The notes: generated by a model from the sequence alone, not told the origin. Shown: positions 1 through 8,515, counted from the stretch's first letter. The stretch: 13,039 nt of DNA from Terana coerulea (GCA_024811115.1 JAKOGH010000471.1:1-13039); one strand, 5' to 3'. Program-made: numbers and translations.

Positions 1-1456
1 ACCTGCAAAACAGCAGGTAGAATGGCGTGCTGCATGCAAGCGAGCTCGTGCATTTTGCAAGAACGTGTTCGAGCTCGCCGCGGCGAAAGGCAAATGCGTC
101 ATTAAGAACCCGATGGGTTTTGATGAGAAATCAGATGGTCGAAAGAAAGCGCGACTTGTAGCTCGCGGCTTCTCTCAGATTGAGGGAATCGACTATGACA
201 AAATCTTCTCTCCAGTCGTACGGTTTGGCAGATTAGATTAAATCTTGCCCTTGCGGCACTCGAAGGCTTCTTTCTTACTGGCCTCGATGTCGCGCATATT
301 GTACGGACTGTTAGATGAGGAGATCTACATGGAACAACCCGATGGCTTTCCTGCTCGAGGAAAAAGCACATGGTGCTTCGTCTGTCGGCGCCCTACGGGC
401 TTAAGCAGGCAGGACTGTCCTGGTGGAAAGCCCTTAGCAAGTCTATGGCTGAGCTCGGCTTCAAAAGACTGAAGTCTGATGCTGGCGTATACGTCAAAGC
501 GCAGGCAACGACATGGTCATCGCCGTAGTCTATGTTGACGGCTATATTCGCCCGGACGTAGCAAGGGCAAAAGTACTCCAAGAAAGGAGTCCTTCATGCA
601 ACGATGGGAGTGTCGCGATATGGGCTGGCGTAAAGGAGTTTCTGCGCATGCGCATACAACGAGTCGGCGACAAATCGTGATTGATCAATGCTACCTTGTC
701 AAGGTACTCGAACGCTGCGGCCAGACCAATGCCAAAATGGCAAAGACTCCACTTCGCGAGGGTTATATCCTCAACCAAATGAAGAGAGCTAAACAAAGCT
801 CGCCAGAGCCGTTTCCAAATTGTGATAGGCTCACTCCTTTACATCATGCTCGATGCACGACCGGACATTGCGTCGCTGTCATAAAGCTTCGCACAATTCA
901 GTGCGAACCCGTCTGAAGACCACCTGAACAGAGCGCTGTACATCTGCCGCTACCTGTCAGGCACTCGTAACTACACACTCGAGTATGACGGCTCTTCCGG
1001 GTTAGGCTTGGTGGCGTCACACGATGCAGATTAGGCGGCTGCTTCGGCCGCGCTCTCAGACTGGCTTCCTGCTAATGCTTGCAGGAGGAGCCTTTAACTG
1101 GAGCTCTTTCGCACAGAAGTCTGTAGCAACGTCGACTAAAGATGCCGAATACATGGCACTCAGCGACTGCTCCGAGAAGTCATGTGGATTCGAAATATCC
1201 TCTCTGAACTCGGTTACAACTTCAGTACCCATCTGCAGCGACAACCAGGGCTCTATTCGTCTCGGAAAATCCCGTTACTGAAAAGCGCACTAAGCACATC
1301 GACATCCGCTACCACTACATTCGCGATGTTGTCGAAGCTGCGTCAGTACTCTTGTCTGGCGTTGACAATCCCGCAGATATCTTTACCAAGAATCTGGGCA
1401 GGGTCAAGATTGAGAAGTTCCGACCAATGCTCGGACTTCGCATCGCTGCTAACTAG
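1..1456 (+). pseudogene. Ty1/copia pol remnant: reverse transcriptase and RNase H
   Basis: The frames join into the C-terminal half of a Ty1/copia polyprotein. From the left come the start of RT (KARLVARGFSQ, then YDKIFSPVVRF near 150-230), the EEIYMEQPDGF block near 320-355, a GLKQAG/SWWKAL block near 400-435, the catalytic strand near 520-545, then RNase H with FNWSSFAQKSVATSTKDAEY near 1095-1155. The tail runs TKHIDIRYHYIRD, NPADIFTKNLG and MLGLRIAAN before TAG at 1454-1456. Reading needs several frame changes and passes in-frame stops (for example TAA near 239), so it encodes no functional polyprotein. The RT active-site box reads YVDG (531-542) where copia has YVDD, so a catalytic Asp is also lost. 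The element continues left of the window. The assignment to Ty1/copia is firm; the exact lineage is not determined. Confidence 0.93.
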
Positions 1457-1490
1457 CGCTGACTAAACCAGCGCAGGCAGTACACCGTGC

Positions 1491-1504
1491 TAGGTTAGGA
1501 GGAG
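1491..1504 (+). other. Polypurine tract of the plus-strand copia element
   Basis: A purine-rich stretch, ending AGGAGGAG at 1497-1504, sits directly against the first base of the 3' LTR and 35 bp after the pol stop. This is the usual place for the plus-strand DNA primer in LTR retrotransposons. Two Ts interrupt the 5' part of the run. Confidence 0.7.
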
Positions 1505-1790
1505 TGTTGAGCCAGGATAGACGCCGTAGCGCTCTGCTCACATCTTCTCTATTGTTCTACCAGGTTCCATCATGATAATGCCTATTGTCTATTGTCCTGG
1601 TATCATTTGTGTCTGTTTGTAGTACAGCCACCCAGGTATTGTATATAAGGCAGCCTCGCGCCGTACTCTAATAAGACTCTGACTCTCAACCCACTAACGT
1701 GTGTATCAACCAACCCACAGGTGAGTAACCATCCTAGCTTCCTCTAGGCCTCGGTAGGAGTGTACGCGCTGTATGCGCTGCACTTCTACA
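1505..1790 (+). repeat. 3' LTR of the plus-strand copia element
   Basis: The boundary is set by alignment with the reverse complement of 2379-2670, which matches over most of its length. It starts TGTTGAG; the end reads TTCTACA where the other copy has TTCAACA, a one-base decay of the TGTTGA/TCAACA terminal inverted repeat. A TATA box (TATATAA, 1642-1648) lies in the expected U3/R position. GTGAGTAA at 1721-1728, in the 3' half, matches a splice donor. The bases after the LTR (1791-1795, GTCAT) are the predicted target-site duplication; the partner copy would lie left of the window. Confidence 0.88.
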
Positions 1791-2145
1791 GTCATTTCGT
1801 TCTTTACTGACTGTGTCGGTAAGTCAAGCAAAGGCGAATGAAGCCCATGGCCCGGAGGTTGTCGTTGATCCAGTCATCGAGCTTGTCGACGGCCCTGGAG
1901 TGCTCGTGCTCGTTGCTGGGCACCTCGCCAAAGCGGGGAGAGCGCAGGGATAGCTGCGGTGGTAGCTGTAGCTGCAACTGCAGGGCGAGCAGGGGCTGCC
2001 GGGATAGTGCGGACTAAGGTCGGCACCGTCGGCTGGGTCGTCAATAGCTGAGACCTGAGTGCGGGAACGACCTCAAGGTGTCGTTCCAGTGCTCCCAGTT
2101 GGTACCGTCAAAGGCGAGGACAAGCTTCTCAAATGAGGAAGACAT
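1791..2145 (-). pseudogene. 5' fragment of a copia gag gene (second element)
   Basis: On the minus strand an ATG at 2145-2143 opens a reading frame starting MSSSFEKLVLAFDGTNWEHW, the usual opening of Ty1/copia Gag (F-x-K-L-x-F-x-G-x-N-W/Y-x-x-W). The frame hits stops after about 35 codons. Gag-like sequence resumes in another frame with LDDWINDNLRAMGFIRL near 1880-1830. It ends abruptly at the 3' LTR of the plus-strand element, consistent with that element having inserted into this gag. The rest of gag should lie beyond the other element, outside the window. Confidence 0.75.
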
Positions 2146-2154
2146 GGTTTAGTT

Positions 2155-2364
2155 CTGTAGGGACAGAACAGTCAGTACGACGTGCGACATGGCTTTAGCC
2201 AAGGAGGGGCCCCAAAGGGCACCCTCGTGCCTGCTCAGCTTGCCCGGCACAGATGGTGCGCTATGTAGCGCAACCATCACGCTTCGATGGCAGCGAACAG
2301 GTACAGGCTAGTTTGCCAATGAGCTGGTTGTTGCTGCCAGTAACGGCGCAATCAACCGCATCAT
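2155..2364 (-). other. 5' leader of the minus-strand copia element, with intron-like 3' end
   Basis: This is the untranslated stretch between the primer-binding site and gag. Its last bases look like the end of a fungal intron: a TACTGAC branch point (2177-2171), a pyrimidine-rich stretch and a CTACAG acceptor (2160-2155), nine bases before the gag ATG. The matching donor could be GTGAGTAA inside the LTR; it is intact in the 1505-1790 LTR and reads GCGAGTAA here at 2449-2442. Splicing is inference. Confidence 0.45.
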
Positions 2365-2378
2365 CGGGGCTCATAACC
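2365..2378 (-). other. Primer-binding site complementary to initiator tRNA-Met anticodon arm
   Basis: Immediately inside the LTR the minus strand reads GGTTATGAGCCCCG. Its first 12 bases are the exact complement of GGGCTCATAACC, the anticodon stem-loop of fungal initiator tRNA-Met. Pairing to this internal part rather than the 3' end matches the half-tRNA priming known for Drosophila copia and relatives. It fixes the orientation of this element and shows that 2379-2670 is its 5' LTR. Confidence 0.82.
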
Positions 2379-2670
2379 TGTTGAAGTGTAGCGCATACAG
2401 CGGTGTACACTCCTACCGAGGCCTAGAGGAAGCTAGGTTGGTTACTCGCCTGATAGGCTGGTTTGGATGCTCAAAGTGGGTTGAGAGTTATATGAGTCTT
2501 ATTAGAGTATGGCGAGAGGGCTGCCTTATATATAATACAGGGTGGCTGTACTACAAACAGACACAAATAGATACCAGGATAATAGACAATAAGGGATCGT
2601 CACGGTGGAACCTGGTAGAACAATAGAGAAGATATGAGTAGAGCGCTTACAGCGTCTATCTGACTCAACA
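2379..2670 (-). repeat. 5' LTR of the minus-strand copia element
   Basis: The 292-bp minus-strand sequence begins TGTTGAG and ends CTTCAACA, giving intact TGTTGA...TCAACA terminal inverted repeats. It aligns with the plus-strand LTR at 1505-1790, with differences in the segment before the splice-donor-like site. A TATATATAA-type box lies at about 2535-2526. The outer flank (2671-2675, ACACA) is the predicted target duplication. No matching copy lies next to the inner edge, so this is a 5' LTR of a longer element rather than a solo LTR. It cuts into an intron of the adjoining dioxygenase-like relic. Confidence 0.9.
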
Positions 2671-3782
2671 ACACAGACGAGTGCATATCACCTGGTTGTA
2701 CTAACTCCATCCTGTAGCCACATCCCGGCCATACCACGAGTACGTTTCCGTGTCTTATTGAGCGAAAACTTGGGTTGAGTTTTCGATCTAGGTCCGGAGG
2801 AAACGACAAGACGATTGCGCATTTCATGATAGGCTTGCTGTCCCAATTTGTTGGCGGAGAGCTCACTCTGTCTCATTTTGACACCAAAATTAGTACCTCG
2901 CCAATTGAGAACCCGCGATTTGTGACAACATTGTCATTGTGGTGAGGATGTCACTCGGAAGGTCTCCCCCTTTGACCAGCGGCTACCAGCTCGTTTTGCT
3001 TTATTGTCTAATGCAGACGTCTGGGCCCAGCATCATCTCCTCTTTGTCAAATCAGGACAAAGCTTCTGCCGAGCTGAACCAGATCTTCTGCAATTGGAAG
3101 AAGAGTCTGCAGAAGTGTGCCCCAGAAGCTCGTGTATCTTCTGGACCATGAATATTGTAGTGATGACCTTTCATTGAGGAGCCTTCGGGGTGCCGACGCC
3201 CCAGAAGCTTGCATTACTCTCGAAGATAACGAAAGAATACGGGTTTTGGCTTGGCCACACGGTTCGTCACCGTATTTTGGGGAAGCCGGACGAATACGAC
3301 TTTGTATACGGCTACAAGACTCAAGCAGGCGGGCCGCTGACTTTTGAGGAGGTCGAAAGCAGCGATCTTACTGTCGAACGCCTGCTCGATCCCAATGGCA
3401 TGCTTCTTGCACCGTCTGTGGAATACAACGAGGCGGAGACGATACCATCGCAGTTAGTGACCGTCCTGAAGTCCAGTGACGCTTCCGACGAGCAGTACAC
3501 AGGCTTTGACTTGAGGTAACCGTTCTTTCTTGCTTTGTTTTATTGGCTGCTTTTCGGACATTATCTGGGCCACAGAAAACGGGGATGCTCAAGCAATGTG
3601 AGACTGATCATGCAGCGGTTACGTGAGTTTCAACGTTGACTGAACATTTCGTAGGGTATCAATGTCGGCTCGTCGTATGGCCTGCTTGCAACCATGCCAA
3701 AGTTGTGTACTCCGACCCGGGCTGAAGAGAGCTTGTACGGGACTATACGGGCGTAGTCGGCGGCAACATCTGAAAAAACCCC
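2671..3782 (+). pseudogene. 5' part of a split 2OG-Fe(II) dioxygenase-like gene (plus-strand paralogue)
   Basis: This relic aligns with the N-terminal half of the minus-strand gene at 8592-12648. It opens inside an intron truncated by the LTR, with a TACTAAC branch point at 2699-2705 and acceptor at 2717. A 22-nt exon (2718-2739) sits where the other copy has its HxD microexon. Introns follow at 2740-2791, 3516-3575 and 3598-3654. Matching blocks include FVGGELTLSH, LTSGYQLVLLYCL, NQIFCNWKK, YLLDHEYCSDDLSLRSLRGAD, KLALLSKITKEYGFWLGH and WYQCRLVVWP. TGA follows the SLW block at 2943-2945; the frame changes near 2946-2971, 3112-3120 and 3175-3195; TGA codons recur at 3723-3725 and 3771-3773. 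Homology stops at 3782 and resumes at 6241. Family membership is well supported; no product is expected. Confidence 0.8.
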
Positions 3783-4213
3783 CTTACTATTCCTGCCTAA
3801 TGCATGCTGATAAGCACTAATTCATTGCACATAAGCTTCAAAGTAACACAACTAGATAAATAGATACATTAGGCCAATAAGGCAGTTTAGTGAGGTCCTT
3901 TGCTAATTGTCTTAATTATTCTATATATTAGGGCAATTAGTCCTATTTCTCAGCTATTTGTTTCCTTACTGTCCTATTTCGTTCCTTATATGCAGCTATA
4001 ATACCACTACTGCTTGACTAGTCATCTGAGAAATCCCCCTTCTTAATTTAATCTGATGCTCTGTATTGCATGTTTAGTTATCTACATACAAGACTAAGCT
4101 ACCTAACACAACAAACTACTTGTACTGTGCAGGTAAGCCCATGCACCATCCACCATACTCACCTGCACTGCACCATGCCCACCTGTGTGTTGTATCTGTC
4201 AGTAACATACTTA
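3783..4213. other. Non-coding AT-rich left arm of the insertion, nearly CpG-free
   Basis: I see no gene here. The stretch is AT-rich with runs such as TTAATTATTCTATATATTAG, and contains only one CpG (3980-3981). CACC/CCATG-type short motifs recur near 4138-4190. The change to CpG-rich sequence at about 4214 is abrupt. Confidence 0.6.
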
Positions 4214-4276
4214 CGTACACCACTACCCTGGCCTCCTGTCGTGCACCAGCCCCTTCTGACGGGGACGTACTTGTCA

Positions 4277-4880
4277 GCGTCGGTCTGCACGCGTCGTGCT
4301 TCGCCACGTCCTGCGCGCCAGCGCCGGCGCGGTGCGCGTGCTGCGCTTCGTTGGCATTGTGCTGGGGTAGCTTGCTACCCTGGTCCCTCGCGTCGTGCGT
4401 CGGCCCTTTGTAACGGCGGCTACCGCTGCGTCGGCCTGCGCGCGTCGTGCTTCGCCACGTCCTGCAGCGCCCGGCGTTGGCGTGGTGCGCATCCGTCGGC
4501 ACCGTACGTGCGTCGCCGCCCTGCGTATCTTGCGCGTAGTGCTGTACGCGCCGGTTTCTTGTGCGTCGGCGTCGCTCACCTGCGTCGGTCTGCGCGCTGT
4601 CGTGCTTCGCCACGTCCCGCGCGCCGGTGTTAGTGTTATGCGCGTGCTGCGTTCTCGGCGTCAGCGCCTGTGTAGCTTGTTGCGCTGGTCCTCGCGTCGT
4701 ACGTCGGCCCTTTGCGCGTGGCGCGCTCGCTACGTCGGCCTGCGCGTGCTGTGCTTCACCACGTCCCGCGCTGGCCGGCGTTGGCGTTGTGCGCCGCCGT
4801 TCGTGTCGTACGCGTCGTGTCGTGCAGCGCCCGGCTTCTTGTGCGTCGGCGTCGCGGCCGGCCAGCGTTGAGCTTGTTAA
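4277..4880 (+). repeat. GC-rich minisatellite: four ~152-bp units in a ~305-bp higher-order repeat
   Basis: Four degenerate direct repeats begin near 4277, 4428, 4582 and 4732 (spacings 151, 154 and 150). Each opens with a variant of CGTCGGYCTGC followed by GTGCTTCRCCACGTCC. Units 1 and 3 share further blocks absent from 2 and 4: GCGCGTGCTGCG, then CTCGCGTCGT with CGTCGGCCCTTTG (4388-4410 and 4691-4713). Units 2 and 4 share CTTCTTGTGCGTCGGCGTCG-type blocks (about 4555-4576 and 4838-4858). This makes a two-unit higher-order period of 304-305 bp. Long open frames occur on both strands here and shift between overlapping frames, which is a composition effect; I see no protein gene. A perfect hairpin GGGTAGC-TT-GCTACCC lies at 4365-4380. 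Confidence 0.75.
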
Positions 4881-5284
4881 GCGTCGTGCTTGACTACGCG
4901 GGCGTTCGCGCGCGGTGTTCGTTGCTGGTGGGGGATGCGTGGTGCCTATTCATGAAAGCACCGTCCATAAGCCGTGCATGCACGGCCATGGACGGCCTCT
5001 GGGTAACAGCGGTGGATGCGGCGAGAGGGCCACGTACCCGTTTGCAGGGAGCCCTCCGCCCAACAGCCTTGCTCGATAACTCACGCGTCCCCCACTCTTG
5101 TGTGGTGTCGCTTGGGTCCTGGTGTCGCGGTAGGTGGTCGCTGGCGCAGCTAACGCGTCGGTTAGGAATGAGGGACCGAGGGAATGAAAGATGACGCCAA
5201 CCGAAATGCGAAGGCTTCCAAAGACGTTAAGGCGCTTCAATATACCCAGTACGTTATGACCATTCTGTACGATAATACACACAA
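4881..5284. other. GC-rich unique segment of the insertion, no gene seen
   Basis: This stretch is GC-rich and CpG-containing but lacks the 152-bp repeat. A plus-strand frame runs across most of it (4712-5194), but it starts inside the minisatellite and shows no recognisable domain, so I do not call a gene. A 35-bp inverted repeat lies at 4961-4995. GC content drops towards 5200. Confidence 0.5.
4961..4995. repeat. 35-bp near-perfect palindrome
   Basis: The outer arms CCGTCCAT (4961-4968) and ATGGACGG (4988-4995) are exact reverse complements. They enclose the perfect 16-bp palindrome GCCGTGCATGCACGGC (4971-4986), with AA on one side and C on the other. It could form a cruciform or a long hairpin, or be a dyad for a DNA-binding protein. 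No function is known. Confidence 0.8.
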
Positions 5285-5359
5285 GCCGCTATGGCGCAGT
5301 TGTTAATCTACTGGGCGTGTTTACCTAGGTGATCCCGGGTTCAAGTCCTTCTGGGTGCA
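5285..5359 (+). tRNA. tRNA-like sequence: degenerate tRNA or tRNA-derived SINE head
   Basis: An A box (TGGCGCAGT, from 5292) and an exact B box (GGTTCAAGTCC, 5338-5348) have normal tRNA spacing. An anticodon-type stem forms from CTGGG and CCTAG (about 5311-5315 and 5324-5328), but the loop is eight bases, not seven. If T33 is the T before GTT, the anticodon would be GTT (Asn). The acceptor stem (5285-5291 against 5352-5358) has two mismatches and the T stem is poorly paired, so a working tRNA is unlikely. A T6 run 21 bp downstream would end a Pol III transcript. Decayed tRNA and SINE head are both open. Confidence 0.5.
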
Positions 5360-5380
5360 TTGTGGTTATTTCTGGTCATC

Positions 5381-5386
5381 TTTTTT
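5381..5386 (+). terminator. T6 run, possible RNA polymerase III terminator
   Basis: Six Ts in a row follow the tRNA-like A/B-box unit by 21 bp. Four or more Ts normally stop Pol III in fungi. It matters only if the upstream unit is transcribed. Confidence 0.45.
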
Positions 5387-6240
5387 GAGCCTCGGCCCAT
5401 TAACAAAAGCATACAGTGTGAATTGCTTTGGTCGTCTGTGAAGCAGTCACTCTTTTAGAGCTATTGTGATATTTAAAATTGATTGCAACTTGGTGTTCAA
5501 CTGTGGCAAATGGCAATTATATAAGAATATAGACATTCTAGGCAAAAGCAGCTCTTTTTAGCAATTGTACAGAGCTTATATATTAGGTTATAAAGGTAAT
5601 ATTAAAGAGCTTCAGACTTGTCATTAACAATATCCTTAAAGCTTTGTGCACTTTGAAAACCAGTCTAATAAGGAATTCATAATGCATTTATGTGCCAACT
5701 AGGCTGAAATAGAGAATAGTAGCTACATTAACACTAAAAGTGTAATAGTATAAGTATATAGGTTAGCTGATTGGCAGAAAAAGGAGGACATAGAACTAAA
5801 TTAGCTTTAAGCAATACAATAATAAGAGTCCAAGTAATAAATAAAAGCAATAGTAAAATAAGTGTCATAAGCTCTAGATAATGTCATAAATATGATACAA
5901 ATAACAAGCAAATAAGTAAAAAGCTAATAATAAGCTACTGATAAAATATACAATAGTGAGAAATTAGATAAAAAGAAATATAGTAAATGAGCTAATGAAA
6001 GAATGCAATAAGGCATTGGTAAGGGATAAAAAGTCAATTAGGTAGTAAAAAGCCATTAATAATCAGCAGATTAGAATGTTAAAAGGCATTGGGCTGTTTA
6101 GCAAGCTAATAGATGTAGATTAGCTAAATAAACTATATTTTAAGAATACATTTTCACAAAAGCGAAAAAGAGCATAATAAACAACTTAGTGTTAAATAAG
6201 AAGCATAAAGCATAGATTAGAAAGAGGGTTTTCCAGATGC
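5387..6240. other. AT-rich, A-rich right arm of the insertion, CpG-free over 728 bp
   Basis: No gene, long open frame or transposon domain is visible. Reading line by line, there is no CpG between 5435 and 6162, although G and C both occur throughout, for example in the frequent AGCTAAT and TTAGCT motifs. The plus strand carries clearly more A than T from about 5700. The last bases (TTTTCCAG, 6231-6238) resemble a splice acceptor just before the resumed exon. The arm resembles the left arm in composition, but I found no clear inverted repeat joining them. Confidence 0.6.
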
Positions 6241-8515
6241 AACCCCGACGATGCCACGAAAAGTATGGTGGAATTTGTGCTCAGATCGCGGGGCACTGAG
6301 ACCGACACGTCACCGCGATCTGTCTGTTGGGTTGCTGTCGCGTGGCGTGACTTGGCGCTATGGAAACGAGCTGTTGAGTTATGCTGCAAGTACAATGCTT
6401 CGGTGTTGCAGGTTGGTGACATGGTAGATGCACTCAAGGCCTTTGGCCTTAAAGACATTGGGGAAAGGTACCGTCATATTCTCTTACCATTATCGTTCTC
6501 ACAAACTGTTCTTTGAATTTTACAGCTTGAAGCCAGCTTTAAAAAGAAAGAAAGTTAATAAGGCCTTGTCCTTTCTAACCGACTTACGAAAAGCATATGC
6601 CAAGGATGTAGGCGAATTAGAACTTAGTACTTGGCGCTTGGAATATTGGATTAACGACGTTGTGTTGGGCTGCCTCGCAAGGCTGAAACAACTACCTGAC
6701 CTCGACGTTAACGTTCTCCTGAAGTTTACAAAGGAACTCAATGGCCTGAAGTTCCTGGAAGAGAGGTCTGATTTCTGTCTTTCAGCTGGAGACAACTTTT
6801 CATTTTCTAATGCAACTTCATATGCAGAGCCCTTCCTATCATCACACAAAATGCTAGTACACAAGCTTTGGTTGAACTGGCCAAGAAGATTAACTCAAGC
6901 AAGATGTTTTCGCCGCGCGAGAGACGGCCAGCGCTTGGGCATATCATGCAGAAAGCCATGGATAAAGCCTTTGACTCCGCTTCGAAACCCTATTCGCGTA
7001 CAGGGGCAGACTCATGGGAAAACCTCGTACTATTATCCTTGGAGACCTGCCTTGAACTACAGCTAGATCACATGGTTAGGGGCTCGTTGACCGTATCGTC
7101 GACACCTACAAGGTAGCCGACCGGTCTTGCCATCTGGCCTTTTCCTTAATGCTGCCTGCGGCAAAGCTGTTGGGTAGTCATGCAGTTCGCGGCAAGTCGC
7201 TGATATCTACGCCGTTGAAGACACTTCAGAAGAAATTGGTTCCGCTGTACTTTCGATGGCTCGCAGACAAGCACAGAGTCGTTTTCAGAAGCGACGTGAC
7301 GTGCCTGTGGGATGGCTTGATACGCGACGATGATCCTACAACATTCATTTCCTTGTAAGCATTTCTCCTCTCATTACCATTGTATTTGTCCAGAAGCCGT
7401 CGTAACTAACTGCTTTATACACTTTAGGATGTCCGGCCAATTCGAAGCGTTCAAGGAATCCCTTGACAAAGAGGTCTTTAAACTCATGGTGGAAGAGATG
7501 CGAGCACGGGATTGTAAATCATCGCGTCCTGGTCTGAGTGACACTCCCGAAATGCGCACCATGCTCTTATCGCTCGCCACGAACTACTTGAAGAAGTTGG
7601 GCCCCGCAGACCTCTACAACTCCGAAAGTGTAATCAATTGGTGCGCGACGATGCGACTTCCGGAGTTATACACACTGTTAGCTACACGATTGATGGAGCT
7701 TCAAACGCTCACGGCAAAATACATCAAACAAATCCTCCTTCCCTTCTTACTCCTAGTCTGCAAAGAGGTAGCCGCCAACGGAGCAATCAAGCTGTCATTA
7801 GCACCATTTTTGCAAGGTATCCTCAAAGGCTAGATGAGCGAAGTCCTGGGCACACCTTCCCTCGTCTCTTCTCAGCTTGCTGTCCAGATTTCCGACCTGC
7901 GAAGATGGTCATGCGACTGTAGCCCGTGTGCGCAGGCCATCTCATTCCTCATCAAAAGCAGCGGACGATCTGTCACACTCATGCTCACCGGAATCACACA
8001 GAAGAAGCATCTCGCGAACAAGCTACGCATGCATGCTCAGGACGTCTGTACATGGGCCGATGATGAGGATGTGCCAGCCATCTCTATGAAGGTACGCCCT
8101 ACCTGTGGTCTTAACTTGAACTATTTGTAGCTTGCAATAACGGACCCCTATCTAGATACGAAAGTCCGAGGACTTGTATAGCCTCGTGCACTATAATGTC
8201 GAGCGCAACAGCTGCCGGGAGCTCCTCAGAAGTATTAGCACCGACCAGAACGAGCTGAAGACTCTTGGGATTGACCTGTACAATCATATGCAAGCCATCA
8301 TCCGCGGCCAGCGGCAGGTTCAGCGAGCTCAGGACATCTCTTCCGTAGCACCTGTCTCGTTCTCCATCGAGCGCAGTCGGCCCAGGTCCCCCAGTCCTGA
8401 TGAGCGACCCGCGAAGAGAGTCCGGATTCACATGGATAACGATCAGGAGGAAGAGTTGAGCAGTCTTTCTGACATCAGCGAGAAAGGAATCGTCGAAATT
8501 GAGTCGACATTGTAG
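6241..8515 (+). pseudogene. 3' part of the split dioxygenase-like gene (plus-strand paralogue, C-terminal region)
   Basis: This continues the plus-strand paralogue after the insertion. Exons are 6241-6467, 6526-6765, 6828-7354, 7428-8091 and 8156-8515; introns are 58, 62, 73 and 64 nt. Intron phases (2, 2, 2, 0) equal those of the minus-strand copy. Shared blocks include WRDLALWKRAVELC (other copy WKDVELWVNAVTKC) and the cysteine patch WSCDCSPC. The C-terminus has RPAKRVR, a nuclear-type basic cluster, then an acidic tail ending GIVEIESTL. The region is alpha-helical in character with no catalytic motif I recognise. Two lesions remain: a one-base loss in the G run near 7079-7082 that shifts frame, and TAG at 7831-7833 where the other copy has Trp. 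With so few breaks this half may have decayed recently, or the lesions may be sequence errors. Confidence 0.78.

Larger units (their letters stand above)
3783..6240. mobile_element. 2,458-bp insertion of unknown type splitting the dioxygenase-like gene
   Basis: Alignment to the minus-strand paralogue runs continuously up to 3782 and restarts at 6241-6247, inside what is a single exon in the other copy. AACCCC occurs at both edges (3777-3782 and 6241-6246), as expected for a target duplication. With one copy counted, the host exon is 349 nt against 355 nt in the paralogue, and the reading phase on the two sides agrees. The segment has no recognisable transposase, reverse transcriptase or helicase, no convincing terminal inverted repeats, no LTRs and no poly-A tail. 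Left and right arms are AT-rich and CpG-poor, the middle GC-rich and repetitive. It may be a non-autonomous element or a composite of several insertions. Confidence 0.6.

Noticed and set aside
2381..2866. Open frames on either strand over the LTR and intron remnant
   Set aside because: They lie across LTR sequence and a truncated intron; the paralogue alignment explains the region better.
4070..5194. Several long open frames on both strands (up to about 187 codons)
   Set aside because: They overlap each other on both strands over a CpG-rich tandem repeat, are rich in Arg, Ala, Cys and Ser from base composition alone, and show no domain or splice structure.
5285..5359. Functional tRNA-Asn(GTT)
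   Set aside because: Eight-base anticodon loop, two acceptor mismatches and a weak T stem. Kept only as tRNA-like.
3783..6240. DNA transposon with terminal inverted repeats
   Set aside because: The ends (CTTACTATTCC and, reversed, GCATCTGGAAA) do not match. A loose CTAAT..ATGCT resemblance 13 and 20 bp inside the ends is too weak and out of register.
3783..6240. Helitron or LTR element
   Set aside because: No TC start or CTRR end at the borders, no LTR pair, and no Rep/helicase, gag or pol similarity.
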